Assembly: GCF_921293095.1 (NCBI RefSeq)
Contig: NC_060256.1
Span: 87,575,851-87,639,850, forward strand
From: Ischnura elegans
Lineage: Eukaryota; Arthropoda; Insecta; Odonata; Coenagrionidae
Reading direction: 5' to 3'
DNA: 64,000 bases
Below the pieces are notes generated by a model that made no database searches, was not told the origin of the DNA, and worked only from the letters and a program-made list of their open reading frames with translations. Of this stretch, positions 1-11,300 are shown piece by piece; position 1 is the first letter of the stretch, and each line of letters opens with the position of its first letter. A program made the position numbers and the translations under genes.

Positions 1-24
1 TTCGTAACAAATAATGAAACTGAC

Positions 25-3000
25 ATGACGGCATATCGAGGAAAGCTGCATGAAAAATTCAAAGAAATGTACCCCAACTGTAATGTAACACCTCAAAGAC
101 TATCCGACCAAATTAGAACAATATTCAGAAATAACCTCATCTCAAAGCCCATGCTAAGTAAAATAAAACAAGAAGTCTACGACTCCCTAGCTACGGATAA
201 TAGTTCACATGACATAAGCACAGGAATGGGAAATCACCTTGAATGCGAGACAACAGGCGCGGCCGTCGGGGAGACCAACATCAGCAGCGAACAACAGGAT
301 AATATCGACACGGTTGTCATAGAACACCAAGCTTCAATTTGTGAAGAGGCACTGTACAAACGTGTGGAAGATGAGTTCAATACGTGCCTTATCAAGTATA
401 GAGGACTAGACCCCACAGGCAAACCAGGAATACCCAAACAACAATCGTCTGTCAAGCTTGCAAAAATTATTAGTATAATAAATGAAAAACTATTACCGGT
501 ATATTTAAGTGATGAAAAAACATTTCAAGACCTACACGATTTTATATACTGCGGAGCAGCCACAGCTGTTTTGTGCAATGGTGGCAGGATTGTCCCGAAT
601 AGCAGTAATGGCAACAATGGGGAGGAGCCAAGACCGCCGATGGTCAAGGGAGAACGCATTTGGCGCAAACCAAAATGGAAAGTCCGATTAGAACGGAAAG
701 TGGATGCCTTAAGACAAGACCTTGCACGTTTAATCCAGTTTTCGACTGGTAATCCAAGTACATCATTAAAAAAAAAAGTTGAGAAGGCATTCATAAAATA
801 CCGTTCCCACACTCAATACGACAAGCCCAATGAAAATATAAAAGAAATTATTGACACCCTCAAGCAAAAACTTGCAGCCACAAAAATGAGACTCAACAGA
901 TATAATAAATGCACAAGAAGAAAACAACAGAATTCCCAATTTGAAAATAATCAACGAAATTTTTACAGAACATTGGGCAATAACAAACAGAAGAAATCTA
1001 TTTCTTGTGAAAATAAAAACCAAAGTAATTCTAACTCTCAGGAAGTGGAGAAATTTTGGTCAAATATTTGGTCGAATGATACATCCCATAATGGAAATGC
1101 GCCTTGGATGAGAAATGAAAGAACAGCAGCGGAAAACATAGAAACTATGCTTCCCCCCATTATTACAATGGAAATTCTGGAAAAAATTCTTAGCCGAACC
1201 CATAACTGGAAAAGTCCAGGAAGTGATAATATACACAACTTTTGGTACAAAAAATTCACCAGCTGCCATAAGCATCTACTGAAATATATAAACGAATTTT
1301 TGAAGTTTCCAGAAAATATTCCAGTTTTTTTAATGGAAGGTAAAACATATTTATTGCCAAAAGAAGTCGCATGTAACGATCCATCAAAATATAGACCGAT
1401 AACTTGTCTACAAACATTTTATAAAATTTTCACCTCTTGCATAACAGAAGTCATCAACAACCATATAGATGAGAACCACATTTTTACGGAAGAGCAAAAG
1501 GGGTGTCGCAGAGGAAGCAAAGGTTGCAAGGAACAGTTGATAATTGATTCAATTATTCTTAAACAAATACAAGAAAAGAATAGGAACCTACACAGTTGCT
1601 ACATAGATTACAAAAAAGCTTTTGACTCTGTTCCCCATTCCTGGCTTATTGAAGTACTAAACATCTATAAAATTCACCCAGAAGTTATTAAATGTCTCCA
1701 TACTGTGATGAAAAAATGGAGCACCATCTTGCACATAAAAACTGACGAGGGTCTTTTGCAGACGAATAATATCAAAATCAAACGGGGAATATTTCAAGGT
1801 GACTCTTTGAGTGCGTTATGGTTCTGCCTTGCGCTAAACCCTCTATCAAACCTCCTGAATAATACTCAATATGGAGTCAAAATAAAAGGAAAAGAACCAG
1901 GATGCCACACTCTATCGCATCTCTTCTATATGGACGATCTCAAGCTATATGCAGGATCTAATAATAATCTAAATCAATTAGTCCGTTTAACTGAAATATT
2001 TTCTAAGGATATAAACATGGAATTTGGAATAGATAAATGTAGAACTATCACAATATTCCGAGGTAAAGTACAAAGGAATGATATTCCACTACTGGATGGG
2101 CAAATAATAGAGGCCATGGATGAGGGAGATACCTATAAATACCTAGGATTCCAACAAGCAAGACGACTAGACCACTCTACGATAAAGCAAAAACTTTCGA
2201 CTGAATTCCAAAATAGAATCAAGAAACTTGTTCGCACGGAATTGAACAGCAGAAACCTCACTAATTCAATTAATACCTTTGCCATCCCTCTCCTGACATA
2301 CTCCTTTGGTATAATCAAATGGTCACAAACAGATCTAGACGACCTACAAAGAAAAATTCGATCCCAAATGACGGAAAAAAATATGCTCCATAAAAGCTCA
2401 AATACAGAGAGGAGCACGCTGCCCAGAAAATTTGGTGGAAGGGGTATCGTAGACATCAAGAATCAGCACAACTCACAACTTTCTCAGTTACGGAAATATT
2501 TTTTCAGCAAGAAATCTACCTCGGATCTCCTGAGAACTATCTGTGACGCAGACAATAAATACACACCGTTAAACCTATCTGACGAAAGTATGCAAGTTAG
2601 TGAAACCACTGTTACTATAGACAGTAAAATGTCAATATGGAAAGCTAAATCCCTTCACGGAAGACACCCTCATGCCCTGGAGGCCCCTGAAATCGATAAA
2701 GATGCATCGCACGCATGGCTCAGGCATGGGCAACTCTTCCCAGAAACAGAAGGATTTATGATCGCAATACAAGACCAGGTGGTGAAAACAAAAAATTATG
2801 AAAAATATATAATTAAAAACCCAAATTTGTTGGATGACAGATGCAGAAAATGTGATAATGCCTCTGAGACGATACAGCACATCACAAGTGGATGCACTAA
2901 CTTATCTCAAAAAGACTACCTACACCGTCACAATCAAATATGCAACATCATACACCAGAAATTAGCTCTGAAGTATAAACTCATAGAAAATGGAGTTCCT

Positions 3001-3420
3001 TATTATAAGTACACACCTAAAACCATCCTTGAAAACGACCACTGTAAGATTTATTATGACCGTTCAATTATTACCGATAAAACAGTCCATAGCAATAGAC
3101 CTGATCTAGTAGTACAAGATAAAACTCACAATGAAACGTACTTGATAGACATTACCGTACCTAATTCGCATAATATCACTACAGCCTACACCAGCAAAAT
3201 GGAAAAGTATGAAGAACTTAAAAATGAAATCAAGAGATTGTGGAAATCAGATAAAGTACACATAATACCCATCATTATCTCCGCCACAGGAGTAGTGCCT
3301 CATTCACTCCATCAAGGTCTTCAAACTATTGGACTGCCGAAAAACTTGTTTATTACCATACAAAAAGCAGCAATTTTAAATACTTGCCGGATTGTCAGAA
3401 AATTTTTCAAAACAGAGTAA
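25..3420 (+). CDS. R4/Dong-type non-LTR retrotransposon polyprotein (RT + restriction-like endonuclease)
   Basis: The frame is open from base 1, so the 1131 residues counted from the ATG at 25 may lack the true N-terminus. The first ~60 residues resemble the N-terminal region seen before RT in this class. Reverse transcriptase follows, from about residue 376 to 720: IDYKKAFDSV has the motif-A Asp at 528, RGIFQGDSLS is the next conserved block, and YMDD lies at 635-638. A C-terminal CCHC knuckle (C940, C943, H952, C957) precedes the restriction-like endonuclease core, with RPD at 1025-1027, D1042 in LIDIT, and K1061-Y1062. From family knowledge, such proteins nick a specific target and prime reverse transcription there. 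The ORF has no internal stop and every catalytic residue looked for is present, which suggests recent activity. The call to the R4/Dong clade rests on the single ORF, the RLE architecture and the TAA tract at the 3' end. R2 or NeSL assignment is less likely but not excluded. Confidence 0.9.
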   Translation: MTAYRGKLHEKFKEMYPNCNVTPQRLSDQIRTIFRNNLISKPMLSKIKQEVYDSLATDNSSHDISTGMGNHLECETTGAAVGETNISSEQQDNIDTVVIEHQASICEEALYKRVEDEFNTCLIKYRGLDPTGKPGIPKQQSSVKLAKIISIINEKLLPVYLSDEKTFQDLHDFIYCGAATAVLCNGGRIVPNSSNGNNGEEPRPPMVKGERIWRKPKWKVRLERKVDALRQDLARLIQFSTGNPSTSLKKKVEKAFIKYRSHTQYDKPNENIKEIIDTLKQKLAATKMRLNRYNKCTRRKQQNSQFENNQRNFYRTLGNNKQKKSISCENKNQSNSNSQEVEKFWSNIWSNDTSHNGNAPWMRNERTAAENIETMLPPIITMEILEKILSRTHNWKSPGSDNIHNFWYKKFTSCHKHLLKYINEFLKFPENIPVFLMEGKTYLLPKEVACNDPSKYRPITCLQTFYKIFTSCITEVINNHIDENHIFTEEQKGCRRGSKGCKEQLIIDSIILKQIQEKNRNLHSCYIDYKKAFDSVPHSWLIEVLNIYKIHPEVIKCLHTVMKKWSTILHIKTDEGLLQTNNIKIKRGIFQGDSLSALWFCLALNPLSNLLNNTQYGVKIKGKEPGCHTLSHLFYMDDLKLYAGSNNNLNQLVRLTEIFSKDINMEFGIDKCRTITIFRGKVQRNDIPLLDGQIIEAMDEGDTYKYLGFQQARRLDHSTIKQKLSTEFQNRIKKLVRTELNSRNLTNSINTFAIPLLTYSFGIIKWSQTDLDDLQRKIRSQMTEKNMLHKSSNTERSTLPRKFGGRGIVDIKNQHNSQLSQLRKYFFSKKSTSDLLRTICDADNKYTPLNLSDESMQVSETTVTIDSKMSIWKAKSLHGRHPHALEAPEIDKDASHAWLRHGQLFPETEGFMIAIQDQVVKTKNYEKYIIKNPNLLDDRCRKCDNASETIQHITSGCTNLSQKDYLHRHNQICNIIHQKLALKYKLIENGVPYYKYTPKTILENDHCKIYYDRSIITDKTVHSNRPDLVVQDKTHNETYLIDITVPNSHNITTAYTSKMEKYEELKNEIKRLWKSDKVHIIPIIISATGVVPHSLHQGLQTIGLPKNLFITIQKAAILNTCRIVRKFFKTE

Positions 3421-3495
3421 AGAGACGAGAGTACTTGGTGATACCCGTACCTCGCCTACAACCAGCAAAAATGCTGTGAAAACATAAAAAAATAT

Positions 3496-3515
3496 ATAAT
3501 AATAATAATAAATAA
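3496..3515 (+). repeat. (TAA)n tract at the retrotransposon 3' junction
   Basis: About six TAA units directly follow the A-rich end of the element's 3' UTR. They are either the target microsatellite or a templated tail. The 3' boundary of the element is placed here. Confidence 0.75.
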
Positions 3516-5815
3516 TTTAATTACTCCACACACAAATTACATGACATTAGCAGAATTGAGTAATTTTAGGTAGCCGCGAAGGATAACCTATTTGAGGCTA
3601 CCATCCAAAATAATAATACATTATGCTTTGCATATAGTATAGCCCATTTTGTGTTACCTTGATAATCTATACTAACAAAACTGAAGTGCGTACATGAAAA
3701 AAACAAATAAAGTAGTATTTATAAATCATTTACATCAATATTTAATAACAATATTTGTTCTTTACTTTCTTTAGTGAAAAGCCAAGAATGTGCATTTTGC
3801 AAAAACTTTTTCAAAGACTTTGAAATATAGCATGACTGTGATAACTAATTAAAAACATTTGGTCCTACGTACAAAAAACATCTTTTAAACAAAGTCAAAT
3901 TTGGATGTGGTAAGGGCACACTTATTTTACGCAGGGCACACTTATAACGACTTCTATTTTGCTTTTATTGTGCATTTGGATTTGATTTGGTTTTGTGTTG
4001 CATTAATGGTTGCATTGGTTGCATTATTGGTATTGTGCTTTGATTTTGGCATTTTTGAAATAATGATCACTTTTATATGCATGAACTCGCCTCGATGCTA
4101 AGATAATCGTTAAGTTTAATTTGATGCTAAGATCCTCTGTGTTGCCATATGTATCGAATGGTTACATACCCCACCAAAAGAGTGCTCTACTGAGGTGCCC
4201 AATTTCATTCTATTATAGCTGACGCTTATTTCATTCAATTAATTGTGTAAATGAATGAAATAAAGTAATACATTATTAAATGCATCACAGTATTCGATTA
4301 ATGCATGCATTCGTCAATCTAAATTCATTGAAGAGAAAGGAATAGATGACAGAAAGTTGGTAAGGACAACAGAGATGTGGCAGATTGTAGAATCCAGGAA
4401 AAGACTGTGTTAGAGACTGATGCTGAAGAACGAATGTTCGGATAGGGTGACAAGCGTGTATGTGTACGAAGGATAAAGGAAAAGGCTAATTTGTATTAAT
4501 TTTTGCCAAAATTACCAAGTATATCTGAAGAGTATTGTTTTCACCAGTTGTCTAGGACATAAAACTTGCAAAAATCGTCATTTTGAAACCAACGGACTCC
4601 ATTCTTGCCATATTTTAGTAATTAAAAAAAGTATTTCATAAGCATCTCCAAAGATAGCTTGACCAAGAACTTGGCCGACTTGATGTTTCAGCCATTAGCA
4701 ATTTTTTACACGAATGAAAACCCAATCCTCTGACATGGGCACATAACCAGAAACGCTAGGTTTCATTAAGCTAAAAAGATGCGATGAGTGACCAGAGCGT
4801 ACTAAATTCAAGTATTCTTCCACACAGGCTAAGTATTTTTAGAGACACTAGTTTTCCCCTTTTTACGGGGTAATTGAAGTAAAATTAACAAACGATCATC
4901 ATTTTGAAACCAACCTCATCATTTTTCCGGTATCCGACTAATTTAATCAGTCGCACATCAATATCTCTACGCGTAATTTGGCTAAAACCTTGGCCAACTA
5001 TACTTCTGTGTCATTAGTTGGTTTTTACGCACATGAAAACCCCTCAAAAGGCATTATGAGATAACCGATTATCCTCCAAAATGAATCGAATAATTATCCA
5101 CAGCACATAAAACATTGACTGTTTAATGGAACCTAATGTGATTGGCTATAATAGTGATTGGGATTAACCAATTGGCATGTTTTGAAAGCATACTCGTTAA
5201 TTATTCGTCATGCCCACAGCGGTCCGTGGTTTTCTTTCGTTCGCCGGTTCAATATAAAGGATTTGCATAGCTGTGCAATCTAATTATATCCCTGATGCCA
5301 TTAACGTTATTCGAAATTGACCATGTTCATTTTTTCGTAATTAGATAATTGAGGAAGATTTGATTACGGAAAAACTACATTAGCGATGGGTGTAATGGAA
5401 ACTGGAGATTTCAATTATGGCTTTCGCAAGCCGATTAGCTTGCAGTGGAAAACACTAGCTCATTGGCAAACGAATGAGAGGATTTTTATCATGCGACCGC
5501 TTCTCTCCTTACTCAATAAACTCAATTACACTCCACGATGACAGAGTGTCAAAGAAGTAATCAGTGATTGTAACGAAAATAACGACGTAAAATTAAATAA
5601 AAAAGGCTCAAATTATCACGCAATAAATGGTGGAACAGTACGTTATAATTGTAAATTACAAATTTATCGCACTGTCCACAATATTAATCTTATTTCTACT
5701 TTAATGCATTTAGATTTATGGATTAATCAGTCGCACTAATGATGACGTTGAGTAATTAAAACGAAACAAATTTTTGTCCATTGATTTATTAACATTATTA
5801 TTGTAAACAGCACGA
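3516..5815. other. AT-rich intergenic DNA, no gene recognised
   Basis: Frames are short and broken, and no conserved protein motif was found. The short frame at 3901-4101 is low-complexity and hydrophobic and looks like chance. Confidence 0.6.
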
Positions 5816-6150
5816 CCATCATCATATCTGGTCAGCCATCCAAAGATTGGTTTGACGCAGCTCTCCACTCAATTGTTCTGTCAGCTAATCTTTACACATA
5901 TATTTCTTCTGTATGATATCTTTCTCCTGCTCCATATATATATCATTGGAGGTCTTTTTTTCCATTCTTGACATCTACTTGTCTTTCGACGATTTTTTTC
6001 AAAAGGCCATCGCATCTCAAGATATGGCCGATTAGGTTGTTACATATTCTTGTCAAGGTTTTCACGAGGCTTTTCCTCTTTTCTACGAATCTTAAGACTT
6101 CCTCATTACTTACTGGGCCGATCCATTTGATCCTCATCATTATTAAGTTG
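5816..6150 (-). pseudogene. RTE-type LINE 3' end (relic)
   Basis: On the minus strand the frame ending near 5943 reads RIKWIGPVSNEEVLRFV, then a segment with IGHILRCDGLLKKIVE. This is the conserved region after the RT domain in insect RTE-like LINEs. A short CAT/ATG run at 5816-5824 lies where the 3' tail should be, and RTE elements commonly end in short microsatellites. The same tail occurs near 25960 and 60150. It is truncated and mutated. Confidence 0.75.
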
Positions 6151-6237
6151 CACCACGTTAACGATCAAATGGATCTAGCGAGTAAGCATTCTGGCATCTT
6201 AGTGAGATATCAACTCGGTGGAAGCAATCGGTAATCA

Positions 6238-6713
6238 ATTGAGAAGTGTGAGAAGATTGCTAGGATTCTACGACAGCACAACGTCGTAACAAGATTCACT
6301 TGTGTCACCAAGACTGGAGATGTCCTTCAGGGTCCAAAAGACGTTTTTCCGCACGAAATTCAAGAAGGTGTCTATAAGGTGCCATGTTCATATGGCAAAG
6401 ACTACATAGGAGAGACGTGTAGATCAATGAAAGTGCGCATCCAGGAACACAGAAGAGCCACAAGAAATAAGCAATTTCAGTTCTCCGCCATTGCGGAGCA
6501 TGCTTGGAGTGAACCCGGACACCAGATACTTTTTGACGAAGCAAAAGTTGTTGCAAAAGAAAATAGATATTATCCCAGGCTAACAAAGGAGGCTATAGAA
6601 ATATTCAAGACACCTGAAAACATGAATAGAGAAGACGGCTACCCTCTCCACAAGTCGTGGAAGAGGGTCATACGAGAAAAACGAAGGTGGACCAATCAGC
6701 ATCCAGAATGAAA
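6238..6713 (+). pseudogene. Penelope-like element GIY-YIG endonuclease fragment
   Basis: One frame runs from about 6238 to the stop after 6711. It reads ILRQHNVVTRF, then GVYKVPCSYGKDYIGET, with the paired GVY and YIG of a GIY-YIG nuclease. The catalytic-type Arg in RIQEHRR, a SAIAEHAW block, the Glu in TKEAIEI and the closing NMNREDGYPLHKSW follow. This order is characteristic of the C-terminal endonuclease of Penelope-like retroelements. The upstream reverse transcriptase is missing and an in-frame stop lies at 6232, so this is a 5'-truncated copy whose surviving domain is intact. It probably has no host function. Confidence 0.85.
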
Positions 6714-6926
6714 AATTGGCGCCAAGAATGCACTAAATAAGTCACCAAAAATTGAATCCCGACATCGACCTGAAGACGCCGCGCCGGTTGGAATACCGGA
6801 GAAACTGTCGTCGCAAAGAAAATCCACGCGGTGAAACCCAGAAGCATGGAGACATCAATTTTTAAGATAAGCCGCGAGGAACATAACGATTGCTTTATTA
6901 TTTCCGATAACAAATATACCGCTTTT

Positions 6927-7131
6927 AGTGAAGAGTTTTCGGGATTGCCACCGGGTCAGGAACTCCATTACTGCCGACGTTTCGATGTCCGACTCGGTCA
7001 TCGTCCTCACGGCTGTGGACTCACTCACTCCCTGCCCTTTCACAGCCATGAGGACGATGACCGAGTCGGACATCGAAACGTCGGCAGTTATGGAGTTCCT
7101 GACCCGGTGGCGATCCCGAGAACTCTTCACT
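6927..7131. repeat. Large inverted repeat downstream of the Penelope fragment
   Basis: Two arms of about 90 bases (6927-7018 and 7040-7131) are reverse complements with only a few mismatches, around a ~21-base CT-rich loop. The right arm reads GACGATGACC, then ATCGAAACGTCGG. It lies about 215 bases after the Penelope stop codon, so it is probably part of that element. Confidence 0.85.
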
Positions 7132-7324
7132 AAGTCTATTCGCCGGGAAAGCACGAAATCATACCGCTTTTTTCTGTATTAATTATGGGGACCTTCTTCT
7201 TGAGTTTTCAAGTCCATAGTTACGCTAAGTTAAGACAAGTGGTCACATTATACATTTCAAGTCTACCTCGTGAAAGTCATTGAAACTGAGGGAATTAATA
7301 TGAATTACTGAGGGAAAAATTATT

Positions 7325-7440
7325 CCTCTGGGCCGAGAATCGAACCAAGGCTTTGGGATTTTGGGCTTTGCATTTGAGGAACCTGGAAAGCACAGTAGCC
7401 TGCGCTGTCTTTCTTCTTAAGAATTGACAGCAAACTGTGG
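7325..7440 (-). mobile_element. tRNA-derived SINE-like head
   Basis: Read on the minus strand, the segment has GGTTCGATTCTCGG, a good Pol III B-box, preceded by a CAGGCTACTG-like A-box region at the usual distance. It does not fold into a proper cloverleaf, so a SINE head is more likely than a tRNA gene. Confidence 0.45.
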
Positions 7441-7935
7441 CACTCATCGTATTGAAATTGACATTGAGTTGTTTTTTTTTTGCCACAATCAATGTATTTT
7501 CTGAAATTAACTTCTGAATTCTATACTTTTATCAATTTTATGTTCATTTCAAGATGCATCATTGCGTTATTCACTGTTTGAATAATGAAATTACGAGTAA
7601 AATGCGTATGAAGCACTTAAAACAAAGGAGAACGACAAAGCGCATGTATTCTGTTGCGTATTCGCTTTACATTTGACGATCGAATCATTAAAATTCAATA
7701 CCATATTGATAAGATTTCGGTCGCAGTGTATTTGTGAACATTTAAAGAAGAAGAATCTGATTGAAGAGGTTGAAATTGACCCACACCACTTCTTTGGTTA
7801 TGATGATGCCGCCATTTATCTGTGTGAGTCTATTGGCCAAGACAAGGTTTTGAATCTATGTTATTTTAAATTGCTTAAGGAACAAGAGTTTCCTGTGCAT
7901 AAAACCCCGCCGAAATCATGGTGTATCTTAGCGTT
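7441..7935. other. Intergenic, nothing recognised
   Basis: The only frame of note (7673-7942) has no ATG start and no recognisable domain. Confidence 0.5.
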
Positions 7936-8160
7936 CTTGTAGCGCAACTAGTACAGAACTCGGCCGTCAAGCGAGAGGCTGTGGGTTTGAGTGTTAGTCA
8001 GGCCGCATTTTTACCCTCTGAAATCTTTTTTTTCCATTAAACACAGCACCGTTGTCCTCGCCCCTTTTCTGTTATGTATTCTTGCCCCTTTTCTGTTATG
8101 TATTCTTGCCCCTTTATTTCCTATCCAATGAATTATATGTATATCATTTTTACTATACAG
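7936..8160 (+). mobile_element. tRNA-derived SINE with body shared with the 53.9-kb hairpin
   Basis: The head has TAGCGCAACTAGT (A-box like) and GTGGGTTTGAGTG (B-box like). The body follows, with AGTCAGGCCGC, ACCCTCTGAAATC and ACAGCACCGTTGTCCTCG. The body motifs recur at 53990-54060, which supports a dispersed family. A 24-base unit is repeated about 2.4 times at 8058-8112. Confidence 0.6.
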
Positions 8161-8944
8161 ACTGTCCCAAGGGTCGTGTGTCATTTTTGACCTGTAATTT
8201 TATTAGCTTTGCATCGAGCAATATTAATGAAAATTGGCATACTTACGGGGAAAGGTCCTAAGTTTTGTTGAGCGTAAGCAAAATTTTACAATTTTGACCT
8301 TTTGACCTCACAATGTGGATCCAAACCAAAAATTTGAATTTGCCTTATGGAGTTTTAATGTTAAAAAAATCGAGATAGAAAAAAGTCTGAATTTCATTGG
8401 CCAAAATGTCAATTCTTAGGTTTGCGGACACGAGAAACCCGAAAATAACACTTTTATTTACGAAAATTCAACCGTTGACCCTGTAAGGTCACCGTCAAGG
8501 TCATAATGGTGGCAAAAAGAATAGCATACCAACAAAGATGTCGATCCATGGGTTTTATAGGGTGCACAGGTCATTGGTATTGTCCATGTACCCGTATTAT
8601 TCACTAATTGACCTCTGCATTATTTAGTCCCTCATTTCGTCACAGTCCAAGGCGAATTTCTCCTTAGATCGTTTTCTTCCATTCCACCCCTCTTCCAGCC
8701 ATAGATAGACACTCCGAGATGCAACCCCCGAAGATGCATGGATAGATATGGACCAAGCCTCGCTCCATGGCGACCCAGGCCTCCTTCATCCCTCTCCAAT
8801 GTTTGCACTGTGACTGAGTGTCGCCACCCGTTACTCCTTTGTCCCCTCCAAACCCCTGCGGCCCCTAAGAGGGGTCCCAAACCCAGTCTCTCTCCTTCCC
8901 CCCACAGAGTAGCTTCCATGACAACCATTCCCTCAACCAATTCG
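8161..8944. other. Intergenic, no gene recognised
   Basis: A moderately GC-rich stretch at 8690-8930 opens overlapping frames on both strands, but no domain is visible. Confidence 0.5.
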
Positions 8945-9604
8945 CAATAGGGTGGTTTCCTATTATTTTTTTATTGACTAAATCGAAAGGTTATTACTCC
9001 TGGAGTACGCATTTCACGCTTTTAGATTTTTAAATGAAGATATCTATTTTTCGCGATTGAATGAAAAGTGAAAATTTTCAAGCGCGCGAAAACGCGACGG
9101 CTAAGTATGAATGCTGGGAAAAACCCCGTGTTACGTCACTCTGGTTCCCGCTGCCGTCGTGTGAGGTGACCTTGGAGCGACCGCTGTGATGCAGGCTGCT
9201 AGCAGGTAGTAGAGTACCATAAGAGCAGGTAGCGCTTGGCTTAAATAAGGATTATTAATACCTTATCAAACGAAGAAAACTTTCCGACCTTAGCCAGTTT
9301 TAATAGGTGATTATTAAGAGACGTTTCCGTGAGCTCTGTGCCTCATGCATGCATTGGTAATCTCAGACGATGTAAAACTCCTATCTACTCGTATATAAAC
9401 TAGGTCCCTGTGACGTCACGTGGAATGGCATCGCATGGGCGCCAATCTGGCCTTTTTCAAATGAGGTTAACATTAACCGTTGCCATTCGTTTAAACCGGT
9501 ATTTCTAAAACCAAATAATTTGTTTATTATGAATACACTAATGGTGGGTAACGAATCGCAATCAATGCCTTTCGTTTTCTTTGATGAAGGAAACTGCCCT
9601 ATTG
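8945..9604 (+). mobile_element. ~660-bp terminal-inverted-repeat element, copy 1
   Basis: The left end is CAATAGGGTGGTTTCCT. The reverse complement of the right end is CAATAGGGCAGTTTCCT, so the termini form a ~17-bp inverted repeat. The interior (CTCCTGGAGTACG, CGCGAAAACGCGACGG, GTGACGTCACGTGG) recurs at 33371 and 36818. It has no coding capacity. It fits a non-autonomous DNA transposon, but no convincing target duplication was found and the superfamily is open. Confidence 0.75.
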
Positions 9605-9950
9605 TGCCATGGGCTTAAGAAGCGATGCATGCATGTTGGGAGCTCACACCAACCGCACGCTTGTCCGAGCCCGAATATAAATATTTGAAAACCATTATGG
9701 TCATATTTTTAGTGCCAGACTCCCTCAAGAGAGTTGGCTAGAGATTATTGTGAAAATTAAAAATGGATATGGATTCATTGGTTTCTTTCGTTCAATGTTT
9801 TTCAATGATTCATGGTCGTATTCACGGATAAAATACTGAGTATTTTATAATCTCCTGCGTTTTGTGTATATCTTCATAATCAGCACCAATAAAAATTTAA
9901 ATTATTGAAGAGTAATTTTGAAACGATATCATTGAAAAAAAATTTGAAAC

Positions 9951-10030
9951 ACGGTGGTGGCGGGGTAAAGTACTCGCCTGCTAATATAAAGGTCGTGGAT
10001 TCAAGCTTCTCAATGGTGATTACCTATATC
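9951..10030 (+). mobile_element. Degenerate tRNA-SINE head (GCCGGCCTC family)
   Basis: It shares GGTGGCGGGGTAA, CTCGCCTGC and a decayed B-box (GTGGATTCAAGC) with the better copies at 21540 and 23423. Confidence 0.5.
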
Positions 10031-10103
10031 TATGGCATATCTACGTGTTCGTGCTTGCGCAGTATTTACTTCAATGTCTACATATTACCCTGCTAGCAAC
10101 CTA

Positions 10104-10640
10104 CAGTGGTGTTTGGCAGGGGGCGAACCGTCACCAACATGCACCAGAAAGATTCACATCTTCGACCAGATACAACAGAGGGATCACATACTTGTTGGGA
10201 CCCTCGATTTTAAGGCCATCGCGAGTTCTTTGCAGGGTATGCGAAAACAGATAAAAATAGGAATTAGATAATAAAGTAAAATTCAGCTATGATCTATATG
10301 TCGTATCTTATAAATGTATATTTGTTATCTCCTGATATCGAAATGAATTATTTAATCTGTCCCACTGACATGTATCTTAAGCACCACCTTAGGCGCCACA
10401 GCCCTGACCCGGTGGACGACCCGAAAAATCTTCTTTTAAGATGTCAGCCTTGGAAATACAGTAAAATAATATAGTATAGTCCCTTGTATAGTGGTGTTCT
10501 AATATGATGATCTCCGTGTCACTCTGAAAGATACCGATTCTCAATTACTCGAGAAATCTAAGCCTGACGTGCAGCCTCTGAGTATTAAGCGGCTTACAGC
10601 TTAATTCGTTTAGCATCTGAGTAAAGCTTTCTGTACGCAA
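10104..10640 (-). pseudogene. CR1-type LINE 3' part (relic)
   Basis: Bases 10495-10640 align in sequence and order with 25145-25280, where the minus strand encodes a CR1-like RT tail. Bases 10104-10150 carry the same GTGTTTGGCAGGGGG 3'-UTR signature seen at 13008, and a similar one at 24943. Frames are broken. Confidence 0.65.
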
Positions 10641-11209
10641 CCGTCAATGCTGTATAGCGCCTTCTTTTCGCTGGAATCAGTTTTGGATACGTTTGCATGG
10701 GTAAGTGCAGAGCTCACCGAATAATTAATGCCAGCGTCAAAATGATGTGCCACTGTACTTTGCAAATTTATATCTAGACTTCATTGCATGCCATAACAAT
10801 GAATAATACGTCAATTTTAAAGAAAACATTATTTTCAATTTTGATATGATATGATATTTTTTCTGATTTATTTTTATTTTATGAAAAATTCGAAAATCAA
10901 GACACGCGAGTGAAATAAGTGGCTTCGCGCACCATAAAATTAGCCGTTTTTTTCAGCTTCATGAACTTTGTAACTCAGCCTAGGGAAAACTACTACGTCT
11001 ACAACATTCATCTCCCACAATAAGTTGCAAACATTTGTTTAAATGAATAAAATGGCTTTTGCGTATTTTTAGAACGCATATGTTTTTGCAAAATAACGAA
11101 AGTGTTTAAACACTATCTAGTCTTACAGTTTACCTCGAAAGAAAAAATAAAATTGATAGAAAAACTTCGTACTTTATTTGCAATTTTTCTATGAATATGC
11201 TATGGGCCA
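10641..11209. other. AT-rich intergenic, nothing recognised
   Basis: Only short chance frames and no repeat motif shared with the rest of the window. Confidence 0.5.
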
Positions 11210-11300
11210 GCAAGCATCTCTCGGAATTAGAACCCAGGACCTTTCGATTGGCAACCAGGTGCTTTCATACACTTGGCCAACTTCCTATCCTTTGTGCGAT
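11210..11300 (-). mobile_element. tRNA-derived SINE-like head
   Basis: On the minus strand TTGGCCAAGTG lies about 40 bases before TCCTGGGTTCTAATTCC, a near-consensus B-box. No intact tRNA fold or anticodon arm can be built. Confidence 0.5.

Larger units (their letters stand above)
1..3515 (+). mobile_element. R4/Dong-like retrotransposon, 5' end outside the window
   Basis: The element comprises the open frame above, a short 3' UTR of about 75 bases (3421-3495) and a terminal TAA run. The 5' UTR and 5' junction lie before base 1. Dong elements of insects are known to sit in TAA repeats, and the terminal run here fits that habit. Confidence 0.8.

Noticed and set aside
7673..7942. An 89-residue protein beside the SINE
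   Set aside because: No ATG start and no recognisable motif.
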